NCBI GenBank assembly: GCA_033675265.1
Contig: JAUJYZ010000921.1
Span: forward strand, 62,001-126,000
DNA length: 64,000 nucleotides
Reading direction: 5' to 3'
From: Actinostola sp. cb2023
Taxonomy: Eukaryota; Cnidaria; Anthozoa; Actiniaria; Actinostolidae
The notes below the pieces were generated by a model. The model was not told the origin of the DNA and made no database searches. It worked only from the letters and a program-made list of their open reading frames with translations. Positions 46,107 through 57,934 of this stretch are shown here, one piece after another. Position 1 is the first letter of the stretch. Each line of letters begins with the position of its first letter. Made by a program: the position numbers and the translations under genes.

Positions 46107-48258
46107 TTACTTGGAATATTGTTGGGTGTTTTGGAATAGCATAAGTAGAAGGTCTAATGAGCAAATAAACTTTGTGCCTTGTATCAGCTTCAATTCCTCA
46201 GTGTGATTTTTAACTTCCCCACTCCTTGCAAATATATTTTGGTTTTCATGATGGCATATTACTTCTTCACTCTCCTTCTCATTACTTTCTTCTTCTATAG
46301 GCATGATGGAATCCTCTAAGCCATTGTCATCTCCATCATCACTTTAAAAAAAAAATATAAAAATATAAAAATTGGAATAAAACAATATCTAGGCACAGCA
46401 AATGTGTTATCCAGACAATGTAAGCAGCTTTTCTTCCCACAAGTACAAGTACAGTACAACTTTAGTTATAGTTTACAATTTTCATGATAGTCCTGAGCTG
46501 CACAATAATTACTGTAGATACATGTATATGAACATCCATTGGATATTATAGAGTTGTGCACTAACACATTCAGCATATATAGTACATAAAGTATTTCAAA
46601 AGTACTAAATCATGAAAATCACATAATACATGTACATGCACCTTTCTATATACTCCCACTCTGGATATGGCTGCTCTTCACTTGGCTCTGTGGATAGCTC
46701 TTCATTGACCTCAGCTTCATCAGAACTATACATTTCACACATAATGTTTTTCATTAATTAACTTTAATTAAAATTCCTCATTGCTCGAGTACATTGTACG
46801 CATTCCAAACACTAAAAACATGCAACATAAATAGTTCCCAGTGAGTGTGATCTAGCCTATTTCTGTTCTTATATCCACAGGCAGGATGGGCAACCTTTGC
46901 AAATTATATAATATAAATAAATACTATTTAGTACTGAATAGTGATATTGCTATATTTTGACCAAATATTATTCAATTTCTACTTTTTAGTGCAATGTTTT
47001 GCATGCTTTTAGGGATATAAATAGCACATAATATTTAATAATCATTTATATAGAGTGCATGATTCCAATAAACCTGGGCATTACAAATTACACCAATACA
47101 CACTATTAGACACTCACTCTTTTGTTTTCTTTTGTTTCTTTGCATGTAATAAACAATGACAGCTAATTAGTAGTGCCCAGGTTTATTGGAATCACTCTAT
47201 GTTCTAATATGCTAACCTTTGGTAATTTTCTGTAGCACTGAGAGTTTCCTCCTCGTCGAAGAAAGCACTCAATGTGATTTCATTGTCAGTTGACCTGGAT
47301 GATGAATTCGAATCCGTATCATAATCTCTTGATTCCATAATAATTACTGAGTCATTCTCAATACGAATACTAGAAAGAAAGATATAATTAATATTTTTTT
47401 ATTTTAATAGCATAGTCTTAGACACAGCCATTGGCTTTGGGATGATAGTTACTATCAAACAATAACAGCAACAATACTTCTTAGTACCAGAGAAAACGTA
47501 GGAAAGGAAATCTAACAGAGATAAATATTCTAGAGACAGAAACAGATCATACATGTATCTCAATTAATACAGTAATATAAATAAATAAATAATAAACATT
47601 TACCAACCTAACAGTTTTATCTCCGTCTTTGATGGGCGATTCAAATACTTCACTTGCAAAAGGAATTTTGTTCTTAGAGGGTGTCGAGGTGGATGGACAT
47701 TTAAAAGGTTCTATAATAGATGGAAAAAAACATTGTAGGGAAATAATCAAACACTACTAAATGATAATCACCATACATGTACCAAGTACACACCTACTGT
47801 AGCAACTTCGATTCTCCTCCTGTAGGCAATACCGAACGTTTTCGTTTAGATCCGGTTTCGATTTCATTCAGGTCAGCTCTAAGCTAAACAAACAATTTAA
47901 ACAGGTAACTTTTTTAACCTTTTTCAAAACCAAAATTAAAATAAGACTCGTAAGCTTATTTCATGTCTAAATAACTATTAATAAGCTTACATAAGCTTAC
48001 ATCGATCACATTATTAGCAAATAAATGTTTTTCTTCTCATCTCGAGTGAGAGTAGATGCTTAGCGAAAGAATCATCGCTAAGTCTTCCATCCCCTGATTT
48101 ATTTTGGCAGCCTTCCAGGCTGAATGTGTTTGTACATTCAGGAAAATTCTGGAGCGAGATTGCTGCCATGTCCTCCAGCGATCGTCACTGCTGTGGTAAA
48201 TCTTCTTTCGTCCAGAATTGCGTCGTTTTCCCCCGTGTGTGCTTCGAGTTTGTTCCAT
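46107..48258 (-). pseudogene. Decayed transposase-like N-terminal gene of the TTAA element
   Basis: Exon-like blocks are 48258-48041, 47883-47798, 47710-47608, 47369-47217, 46725-46642 and 46341-46107. The first starts MEQTRSTHGGKRRNSGRKKI, a basic region, then VQTHSAWKAAKINQG. A one-base deletion before 48060 moves the reading to SDDSFAKHLLSLE, and its donor reads ATGAGA where GTGAGA is expected. The next blocks are acidic (SSDEAEVNEELSTEPSEEQP). The last ends KLIQGTKFICSLDLLLMLFQ and a stop. The layout resembles the region before the catalytic domain in TE-derived proteins of cnidarians and sponges. The catalytic part is missing. Blocks three to six keep consistent phase 2 junctions, while the junction between blocks two and three is out of frame. 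Confidence 0.5.
47054..47203. mobile_element. MITE copy 2, opposite orientation
   Basis: The same ~150 bp element as at 45602, reversed (its internal order TTAGACACTCACTCTTTTG faces the other way). It splits the space between two exon-like blocks of the decayed minus-strand gene. Confidence 0.85.
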
Positions 48259-49636
48259 CAGTTTCCTTTACGAAAGTAACTCTTTGAACATACTTAAAAA
48301 GTAATTGTGCTTTGTAAAATCGCTTTAAAAACGCGATCGAAAGTATAACAAAATGGCGGCTGTCAAACTTGAAAACGTGAGACTCACTTTCTCAAGTTGT
48401 TGCTAGTACCCAGGCTCTGACCGTAGCCGTGACACTGCCCCTTTAAGTGTCATTGTCTGAGAAAACCGGGCAGAGTTGAAAGATGGGGGTCGGCCGATTC
48501 CTTTCAAATTGCTATCATTTATTACCTATAGGAATAGATTAAGAATGGCCGTATTTAAAGTTTGGTTAAGGCTTTGGTTCGAAAGTTTGACCACCCCCCT
48601 TGTTTTGCATCAAAATCGCCCTGAAAGACGCTAAAATTTCGGGTCACTTTGGCGCTCTGTAAAACTCATATACAATGATTTTCTATGATACATTTAGTTT
48701 GGTTGTAATATTTAGCCTATGTAGAGCTGGGTTACATGCAATAACGGCAAATTTGCGAAAAGAATCTTATCAGTTCACTTCGAGTTAAAAGTCAGTTGTC
48801 GATGGCCTTCGGCGGTCGACTAAATTTAAGCCATTTTACGGAGGTCCGTTCTTAAAAGTGCGGCAGTTTATTTTATTACTTTAGCCATTTTTAACAAGTT
48901 TGTTCTTTCCTTTCTTGATTTCCAAAAACTCTTACTCGGATATTTTCAACGACTTCGCGTGAGCAGCCTCCGACTCTTCAAGGTAGTTGGCTCTTTTCCC
49001 GTCAATTTGTGTTTGTTTATCATCAATAAGTCGGACTTGGTTCTTCGTATATTGTCTTTTTAACCGCAAGCCACTCTTTAGTGCTTTAAAAGACCTTAAA
49101 ATCTTACGAGAACATGATAAAAGGTAAATAGCTTCGTTTCACACATACTAATTAAGTCAATAAACACTCAGTCAGGCAATATCAGATTGTGTGACAGAAG
49201 TGTTTGATCGCGATTTTGCCGGGAAAACAAGGGTTTTCGGCTCTCGCTATGTACAACATATTACAATCCAATCAAAAGAAATATATGTAATGCCTAGATG
49301 GATTTATTCAGTAAATATACCATTATTAAACATTTGAGAGTTCGTCCGCAAATCATCATTTAGAATCTGTATGTCAACAGCAACACTAAATGAATACTAA
49401 TTACTTCATTGAACATGGTCACGCATCATTTGGCTGTATTCACCGTTAAATTAGCATTGGATTTCTGATACATTAGTATTGTAATATCTTGTAATCCAGT
49501 GATACAACAAATCAACAAACTAGTGTGTTCAGTTACAGACATAACTGGACTATAATAGTGAACTCTCACCAGTCAATCTCTCTACTGTTCAGTCGATGTC
49601 CAGTCTCATATTGCGTCAGACCACGCACTGAGCCGG

Positions 49637-49996
49637 CCCCGTCCACACTAATCCGTTTTCGTTTGAAAACGCATACTTTTTTATCCGTTTTTAGCGATCG
49701 TCCACTGACAAACAATCAAATGAAAACATAGATGAAAACGGAGGTTTTCGAAAACGCTTTCAAAAGTGGAGACAGATCCAGGAAAAGATGTGACTGTTTC
49801 CCGAACCGGCAGTTTTTGTACCTTTTTATGAATAAATTAAACATTCAAGAGAGCTATATATATATTACTCTTACTTTGAAAAAATTGACCGTTCTCCGGA
49901 AAACGGTGTAAACCGGTCTGGATGGATCTGCGCCTGGATCTATATTTGGTGCAAAAACGGAGCTTTTCAGAAACGCTTAAGTCACAACTGGTTATG
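49637..49996. mobile_element. MITE of the CCCCGTCCACACTAATCC type
   Basis: It starts GGCCCCGTCCACACTAATCC and is rich in CGTTTTCGTTTGAAAACG inverted pieces. The right end is not sharp. Confidence 0.4.
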
Positions 49997-50029
49997 CAAG
50001 CCGCAGTTACCCGCAGGAAAAGAAGGGTA

Positions 50030-50335
50030 TTTCCACAGGGCCCCCTAATTCATCAATAATTTCACAAAAATGCTAATAAAAAAATAAAAGTAATTATAGA
50101 GAAAAAGCTTTGTTGGATTAAAACTCAGCATAATGAACGTTTCCAGCTAAAATTACAAATTATATTACATTATATTGTTTTTTGTTTTTCTTTATCACGC
50201 GCGCGCGCGCGGTGTATCGCGGTGTACCACGCGCGCGCGTGACAAAGAAAAACAAAAAGCAATATAATTACTTTTATTCTTTTATTAGCATTTTTGTGAA
50301 ATTATTGATTAATTAGGAGGCCCTGTGGTATCTCT
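50030..50335. mobile_element. Palindromic MITE with GCGC centre
   Basis: GGTATTTCCACAGGGCCCCC at the left and GGAGGCCCTGTGGTATC at the right, with ATTTCACAAAAATGCTAAT and its complement inside. The centre has CACGCGCGCGCGCGCGG and CCACGCGCGCGCGTG, able to form a cruciform or Z-DNA. Confidence 0.8.
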
Positions 50336-50643
50336 GGCGTTATTGGAGCGTGCGTAGGGGGAGGAAAGGGGAGGGGGGGAGGGGAAGGAGGAACGGTGGT
50401 CGGGGAACGGGGAGGAGGGTGTTTGGAATAAAATTACTTTTTTTAATTCAACGTGTCAATCGATCTAGCATTACTGCTAATTGGGGACACGACGCTCAAC
50501 ACTCATTTCTTACTACATTCTCTATTATGTACACCCAACGCTCATCTCACCAGTTCGTTTTTAATGAGGGAAGAAAATCGGAGTACCAGAAGAAAAACCC
50601 TCGAAACAAGGGAGAGAACGAACTGACAAACTCAACTCACATG

Positions 50644-50726
50644 AAGTGCCCGATTCGTGAATTGAACCAGGCACTACAGCGTTTCATGAGAGGCGAATGC
50701 TCTCAGCACTCGGCTACCATTGCTCC
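50644..50726 (-). other. tRNA-like block, probably a SINE head
   Basis: The minus strand reads GGAGCAATGGTAGCCGAGTG then AGAGCATTCGCCTCTCATG and CTGGTTCAATTCACGAATC. A-box (GTAGCCGAGTG) and B-box (GGTTCAATTC) positions are right for a tRNA, but the arms do not pair well. I do not call a functional tRNA. Confidence 0.4.
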
Positions 50727-52999
50727 CTAAAGGGGGGGTGGGGAAATGAGGAGGGGGAACGGGGGAAGGAGGAAGGGGAAGCGGGACGGGGCAGGGGTAG
50801 GGAGGAGGGGGATGGGGTAGGGAGCAGGCGGGAGACGTGCACGAGGAGTTTCAGAGGTGCACTACAGTCAAAGCAAGGCTATAGAAACTGCTATAAACTA
50901 CAGATGATTTAACGCCTGTTCTTGACAATAACGGAAGCGCATAAATTAAAAATATGGTACAGTACCAAAATCAACAATTTACGGCGTCGAAACCACCCCT
51001 CCCCTCCACATTCTCCCATTCAGATAACCAAAACAGAAAATGAGAAAAGATAGGAATAAAAATCATAATCGTTAAATGTTTATACCACATAAAAGCAATT
51101 CATGTTTTAGAGTAATGTTCAGTGTTTTGTACATTTGAAAATCAAAGGAATATATAAGTGTTCTTTAACGATAATATTTTTTTCAGTTTTCACGCGTAAT
51201 GAAATAATTAATGGTTTGACGTTTCGGCTGCACTGGTGGCAGCCTTCACGTGAAAACCGTGAAAACTATTATCGTTATGTCTAACTCACGCGAAACTGGC
51301 CTAAAAGTACCCATTTGTTTTTTCTTAGAAAACTAAGCTAATGACTAGTAGATTAAAAACCTCACTTGACCCATGTTTGGGTCTATACCTGGTCCTGTTT
51401 AGGACAAAATATATATACTAAAACATCCACCCTGTCTAGGACAACACCCTCTATTTTATGACCCTATTTAGGACAAAGGACAAAATACTGTCTTCTGTCT
51501 GGCAGGTCTACTGATACAGTACACAAAAATTCATCACCGACGACAATCGTGCATTACCATACCCTGTTTAGGACAGACTCACATAACATTATATACCCAG
51601 TCAAAAACGATATATACCCTGTCCAGCGGCACGCCCCCGTATAGCCCAGACCCTACTAACAGAACTGCACCGTGAACTTTCAGATGAAAACGAACAAATG
51701 ATCGATATATCCATATAGTGAAACACATAAGTTTCTCATACACACGAGACAATTGTAATACTGATAGCACAACACAATTCAAAAGTAACAATTATTTATT
51801 TCAGGTAACCACTCAGTAACGTTAATTTGTACGACTATGTAATCTTGAAATTAAAACACTAATAACTATTAATTGTCCTGAATTACTCTGCGATAAATCA
51901 AATACAAAATTTTGATTCCATTTTAATGATAATGAAGCAGATTATTTCACGGCAATGTTGTAAGAAATTGCATGACCATGTTCAATGAAGTAATTTGTAT
52001 TCATTTAGTGTTGCTGTTGACATACAGATTCTAAATGATGATTTGCGGACGAACTCTCAAATGTTTAATAATGGTATATTTACTAAATAAATCCACCTAG
52101 GCATTAATCAATATATTTCTTTTGATTGGATTGTAATATGTTGTACATAGCGAGAGCTTGAGACCCTTGTTTTCCCGGCAAAATCGCGATCAAACACTTC
52201 TGTCACACAATCTGCTGAAATTGACTGACTTAGTGTTTATTGACTTAATTAGTATGTGTGAAACGAAACTATTTACCTTTTATCATGTTCTCGTAAGATT
52301 TTATGATCTTTTAAAGCACTAAAGAGTGGCTTGCGGTTAAAAAGACAATATACGAAGAACCAAGTCCGACTTATTGATGATAAACAAACAAAATTTGATG
52401 GGAAAAGAGCCAACTACCTTGAAGAGTCGGAGGCTGCTCACACGAAGTCGTTGAAAATATCCGAGTAAGAGTTTTTGGAAATCAAGAAATGAAAGAATAA
52501 ACTTGTTAAAAATGGCTAAATTAATAAAATAAACTGCCGCACTTTTAAGAACGGACCTCCGTAAAATGGCTTAAATTTAGTCGACCGCCGAAGGCCATCG
52601 ACAACTGACTTTTAACTCGAAGTGAAAATAAGATTTATTTCGAAAATTTGCCATTATTGCATGTAAACCAGCTCTGCATAGGCTAAGTATTACAACCAAA
52701 CTAAATGTATCATAGAAAATCATTGTATATGAGTTTTACAGAGCGCCAAAGTGACCCGAAATTTTAGCGTCTTTCAGGGCGATGTTGATGCAAAACAAGG
52801 GTGGGTGGTCAAACTTTCGAGCAAAAGCCTGAACCAAACTTTAAATACGGCCATTCTTAATCTATTCCTATAGGTAATAAATGATAGCAATTTGAAAGGA
52901 ATCTGCCGACCCCCATCTTTCAACTCTGCCCGGTTTTCTCAGACAATGACACTTAAGGTGACTTAAGCTTTCAAGACGTGTGGGACATGTTATGCTTAA

Positions 53000-54583
53000 T
53001 CACGTCGGGCACAAATGACCCCAAAATCGGCAATGGTAAACGGCCTCTTTTACATTAACCTTCGTATTTTCAACAATTTAACATCAATTGGGATGAAAGT
53101 ATCGGAGGTTGCTTACTACATGTAGTGTTTTATTTTGGCATGCTAAAAGTTACCACTGACGTAATTGTCACGTCATCACGAATTGTTACATTTCTCGGGA
53201 AAATCGAGATCACATTAAAACGTTCTGAAAAGTAGATATTTCGAAAGAGAATAACATTCTATAAAACTTGGTGCAATTTTTATCTCGTTGCGGTAATATA
53301 TGGCTGAGTTATAAAGGATATTCATTTTATGATGACGTCATAGAAATGACGTCACCTAAATAGCATTAAAGCTTTACGGAGCAATGAAAATCGATGAAAT
53401 GACGTTCTCGTGATCATTTATGGTTAATAATAGATGTTTGTATTGGACGAAGCTGAAAATTTTGGTCCATGATCTCTATTAGGGATATTTTAAAATATTG
53501 GTGACGTCATTATGACATAACGGGAATCTGTCAATATTTTTGATTAATATTTCTAATACTTATCTTCAAAAAATCAAAAATCTAAAACGATACGATTTGA
53601 GGGGCTTCTTAGTTCTTTCAATATGCAAAGTGTGAAGACAAAATATTTTCAAACAAAAAAGTTGAATGAAGAAGTTTATTTACGAATGACTCTATAATTC
53701 ATTTGGGAAATTATGAACAATATATATAAAAATAACTTCTTCATTCAACTTTTTTGTTTGAAAATATTTTGTCTTCACACTTTGCATATTGAAAGAACTA
53801 AGAAGCCCCTCAAATCGTATCATTTTAGATTTTTGATTTTTTGAAGATAAGTATTAGAAATATTAATCAAAAATATTGACAGATTTCTTTTACGTCATAA
53901 TGACGTCACCAATATTTTAAAATATCCCTAATAGAGATCGTGGACCAACATTTTAAGCTTCGTCCATTACAAACATCTATTATTAACCATAAATGACCAC
54001 GAGAACGTCATTTCATCGATTTTCATTGCTCCGTAAAGCTTTAATGCTATTTAGGTGACGTCATTTCTATGACGTCATCATAAAATGAATATCCTTTATA
54101 ACTCAGCCATAAATTATCGCATCGAGATAAAAATTGCACCACATTTTAGAGAATGTTATTTTCTTTCGAAATATCTACTTTTCAGAACGTTTTAATGTGA
54201 TCTCGATTTTCCCGAGAAATGTAACAATCGTAATAGAACTGATGACGTCATACACAAAATTACGTCAGTGGTAACTTTTAGCATGCCACACTCGTTATAT
54301 TTAGGTGGTACCGTTGCAATAATAAGAATAATGCCTAAAATACATTTTAAAAACACTACACTCGTTATATTTAGGTGGTAAGTTGTAGTAAGCAACCTCC
54401 GAAATTAGAGTTTCTTCAAATTAAAAAAATTAAAAAATTTGATGATCCAAAATTGCAATTAATGATTTAATCGCACCATTTTTGCCAAAATATACTAGTG
54501 ATTTCAAAATGAATATGATTAATGTAAAAGACCTCCGGCCGATTTACCATTGCCGATTTTGGGGTCATTTGTGCCCGACGTGA
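53000..54583. mobile_element. Foldback element, ~0.7-0.85 kb arms, tiny loop
   Basis: TCACGTCGGGCACAAATGAC at 53000 is matched in reverse by GTCATTTGTGCCCGACGTGA at 54583. Complementarity continues to a loop at about 53690-53725. AAT lies outside both ends. The right arm has extra sequence near 54291-54380 bordered by two CTCGTTATATTTAGGTGGTA copies. No coding capacity. Confidence 0.85.
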
Positions 54584-55179
54584 ATTGCGCATGCGTTAAC
54601 GATGTTCTGAATATCGAAACAGAAGGAAATATACAAAAGACCAATGCAAAGGATATTCTATTTCACTTGCATGTATTTTCTTTATTTTTCGCACAATGAA
54701 GTATTACATTATCTGGCAATTTTCTCCGATTTTCAGTATGCTCTACTTCGGCGTAAAACGACCTTCCGCCAAGTACTCCTTACTAACTAATTTATACTCT
54801 TTCATTGTGTAAATGAAACAAAGATGTGCAGCATGAAGCATTCCCCAGAGTACAGTGTAATCAAGACTTTTTCACAAAACACTATAATATATTCAGTTTT
54901 AAGAAGCAATTCTTGTAGTGCACGTTACGTCATAGCCTCCATGTTGGATGACAATCACAAAGCATTCCTCATTAGCTTCTCTTGTTGGTTCATCCAACAT
55001 GGCGGCTGCATCTTTGTTATTTATTTCTCAAGGGATTTTCGGTCACGTGGTTGCACCCCAAGAATAATAGCAATAACCCCACGATCTGCTTCTTATTCAT
55101 TTATATGTATAATTTACCATTATATTCTCCTTTGCGGTTAACTCAAGCCTGTATTTTTGTCCACTTCCTCGGTGATCAT
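54584..55179. other. Spacer without recognised gene
   Basis: A 105-codon frame at 54824-55141 (plus) has no recognisable domain. TCCAACATGGCGGC at ~54991 and CTCCATGTTGGATGA at ~54939 form a loose inverted pair. Confidence 0.4.
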
Positions 55180-55345
55180 GGTATTACAAACTAATACCAT
55201 GGTACAATGTACCTTTGGGATATTAGTGATTAAATGTCCCCTCAGCCTCGGAAGAGTTAGTAAAAGTCCACTTCCACTAACCCTTCCTCGGCTTCGGGGA
55301 CATTTAATCACTAATATCCCTCAGTGCCATGGTATTACTTATAAT
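55180..55345. repeat. Hairpin with GATTAAATGTCCCC arms
   Basis: GGATATTAGTGATTAAATGT and ACATTTAATCACTAATATCC, with outer CTAATACCATGG and CCATGGTATTA, form inverted arms of ~60 bp. Confidence 0.8.
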
Positions 55346-55597
55346 GAAATGACGCACGACTGGAAGTAATGTTTAAGCAGTTGCTTGGAAGCAGTTGCCT
55401 GGAATTCTCTGCCACTAAATAAGCGAGAATCCCCTAGCCTTGCTAGTTTTAAAAGTTGTTTGTAGAATAATTAGTATTCATTATATATATTTATTATTAC
55501 AATGTAACACGGCTCTCAGGAAGAGCATTTATTTTAATGATGTGACATCGTGTAGAAATAAAGTTTTATTATTATTATTATTATTAGGCCGACAATA

Positions 55598-55650
55598 AGG
55601 ACTGGACGGGGTTTCAACGCCTCGGACTTGAAACCCCGTCCAGTCCGAAT
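55598..55650. repeat. Hairpin GGACTGGACGGGGTTTCAA
   Basis: GGACTGGACGGGGTTTCAA and TTGAAACCCCGTCCAGTCC flank CGCCTCGGACT. A close relative stands at 61552-61610. The two bracket the giant foldback. Confidence 0.8.
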
Positions 55651-55800
55651 TGGAGGCCTTTGAACTACTTCTAAAACGAATTAATTATTCGGGAGGAATT
55701 TGTTTATTGAAATGGCAATAGTTTTGTAATTCTTTGCTAGTTGGTGTAGACATAATGAGTTTGTTCGTTTCTTCAACCAAAACATTTTTATTTTAAAACC

Positions 55801-55830
55801 AAGCTTTCGGACATATGGTCCATCTTCAGG
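55801..55830 (-). ncRNA. Hammerhead-like motif, left arm of foldback
   Basis: On the minus strand it reads CTGAAGATGGACCATATGTC then CGAAAGCTT. The core bases and 4-bp stem are the same as in the other arm, with one base changed in the loop. Confidence 0.35.
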
Positions 55831-55923
55831 GTGTAAAATGGTAGTAATTCGTCAAAACTAACGGCTATTACGTTGTAAACAAATAGCGCGCGACAAGTCA
55901 GACAAGTTAGCTCTCGCGGAACC

Positions 55924-56097
55924 ACAGGCAGCCCAACCATTCCTTTTGAGGCTACTAAATAATGAAATAAAATGATATTTGCGTCTTTTTTTGATGGGTT
56001 TCCTGTGGTAGAGCGCGCGCGCGCTCAATATATAATACGTAGATATGTTGGGTTCCCTGTGCTGAGTAATATCCTATATTGGGCTTCCTGTGCACAT
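55924..56097. repeat. Cluster of TTGGGYTNCCTGTG motifs in the foldback arm
   Basis: TTGGGCTGCCTGTGG (minus strand, ~55935-55921), ATGGGTTTCCTGTGG (55993), TTGGGTTCCCTGTG (56048) and TTGGGCTTCCTGTG (56079) recur at ~30-60 bp spacing beside a GCGCGC run. The same cluster appears in the other arm (60590-60780) and at 58792-58960 and 57790-57880. Confidence 0.65.
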
Positions 56098-57934
56098 CCC
56101 GCGCGTCCCGCACTACATGTGTATATTTACACAAGGTATGAAACTCGGTCACGTGACAAATACGTTTTTGACCCTAATCTTTGTCAATATGACGTGAAAT
56201 TTCAAAAAAAAATAAGAATAACTAAACTTTACCGTATTCTCTAAACACTTCATAAGTTTCAGCCGTCTAACTTCACCGTACGCTGAGCAATTTTAATGTT
56301 TACATTTTGCGCCTCATGCACCGATGTGCGGTGCACTTCTCTGGTGCACTTTTCCGTGAAGCAGTCGGATTTTACCTTCGAGAGGACATCGACAAGCGCT
56401 CGGCAAATCTGAACTGTGCTCTTTTTGCAAGTTTTAATATTTCTATTTTCACTAAACATAAGTCAAAACATCTACAATATACTTTATTTGTTTTCTGTTT
56501 TGACTTTTATAAAGTATTTGTATTGTGTTTTGATTTTTATCGATTAAAATGCTTTAAAATTGAGGCATTGTGTTTTATAAATGCAGAATAGTCTCAATAT
56601 TTAGTACTGTACAACACATTTTTGCTATCAGTGCTTATAAACAAAATGACAAACGTATTTATTTCAACAATCAGTTAAAATAAGTTTACTAGCTTTTTAC
56701 ATACTGTTTTGCCGTTCTTTCTGTATAATTCATTCACTATATTGATCAGTAATACTATGGATAATTTTTCGTATTTAAAAACACGAAATTAATGCCTATC
56801 ACCACAATCAACGAAGTTGGGAATGAATAACAATGAACATCGGAGTGCGATAAAGCTTACCGTTAATCCGTTCTTCCGTGAACCGTATTAAAAATTACTC
56901 TGTGTTTCTCTCAGATGATAGTATTTCTAAATGTGTTGTGCTATTTCAATGACAAGAATGAGCAACTAGTGTTAATATTTTAGTTCACAGCAGCTTCATT
57001 AGTCCATCTCCATTCATGTCTCCTAACTGATTCGATGTCAGTGAATTTGAGTTCGTCTATATTTTTGCTTCAGATGGTTTATGCTGTGTTGGCATTCCGG
57101 CTTGTGTTTTAAGAAGTACTGTAAGAAAGTACAAAATAACGTAGATGAGAGAGTCATAATGTTTAAGCAGATAAAGTACTGTGAGGTTCTTTGTTGAACT
57201 TGATTGAAGTGTATTTCATTGACAACTGTACACAAGTCAAATAGCTCGGTCATAATTTATGAAAAATAACTGAAGCAGCCCTTCTGCCATTGTATAGGCA
57301 AGTGCTTTTATGTCTTTTATTAGAGAACAGTTAGAGCAAAAACTACTAAAACCTCAAGAAAACACTTCAGAAAATATGTTTAGTTCAGCTTACTTTTCAA
57401 CAAAACTGTCGTGTGTCGAGTACAACATGCAATTCTCCACCATTCAAAATGAAAAAAGGCTACTTTTAAAACCGTCGAATTTCTTTTAAAGTTACTTAAA
57501 GTTGACATGAATTGTGAACTTCTCAACTTACCATAGATCAAGTATAGAATTCAAACGTTTACACCGAAAAAAAACATGTTTTGTTTCATCAACTTCTCAG
57601 ACATTTTTCAAAACTTCAGCGACTTCACCTTTGGTACCCCCCACGGGCCTGTAGCGTACGACGTCTTCGGCTCTTCGGCTCACGGAAAAGTGCACCAGAG
57701 AACTGCACCGCACATCAGGCCATGATACGCCATCAGTTTCACACCTTGTGTAAATATACACATATATTGCTGCGGGCGCGTCCCGCAGGACGTACACAGG
57801 GATCCCAACATTATACATGTCTATGCACAGGGAGCCCAATATAATACGTATCGCGCGCGCGCTCTACCACAGGAAACCCATCAAAAAAAAGACGCGCGAA
57901 TGCAAATATATTTTTAATAATTATAAATAGCCTC

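Larger units (their letters stand above)
44019..48442. mobile_element. 4.42 kb TTAA-flanked DNA transposon (Kolobok-like) carrying a ballast-domain gene
   Basis: It begins AGGGGCAGTGTCACGG at 44019 and ends CCGTGACACTGCCCCT at 48442, a perfect 16 bp inverted repeat. TTAA stands outside both ends (44015-44018 and 48443-48446). It holds two opposed gene units: a spliced plus-strand gene (44187-45410) and a decayed minus-strand transposase-like N-terminus (46107-48258). Two copies of a ~150 bp MITE sit inside. No DDE catalytic domain is visible, so this copy is probably non-autonomous. TTAA targets with short ends occur in Kolobok and piggyBac. I favour Kolobok only weakly. Confidence 0.85.
48447..52952. 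mobile_element. 4.5 kb TTAA-flanked element with ~1 kb inverted arms
   Basis: It starts GTGTCATTGTCTGAGAAAAC after TTAA 48443-48446 and ends GTTTTCTCAGACAATGACAC before TTAA 52953-52956. The arms run about 48447-49425 and 51970-52952, with ~95% visible identity. The central 2.5 kb is non-coding and contains smaller elements (49637-49996, 50030-50335), a tRNA-like block and G-rich runs. Its left TTAA is the right TTAA of the ballast-gene transposon. Confidence 0.85.

Noticed and set aside
50350..50912. Gly/Arg/Glu-rich ORFs
   Set aside because: They arise from purine-rich low-complexity DNA and a tRNA-like block within the second TTAA element.
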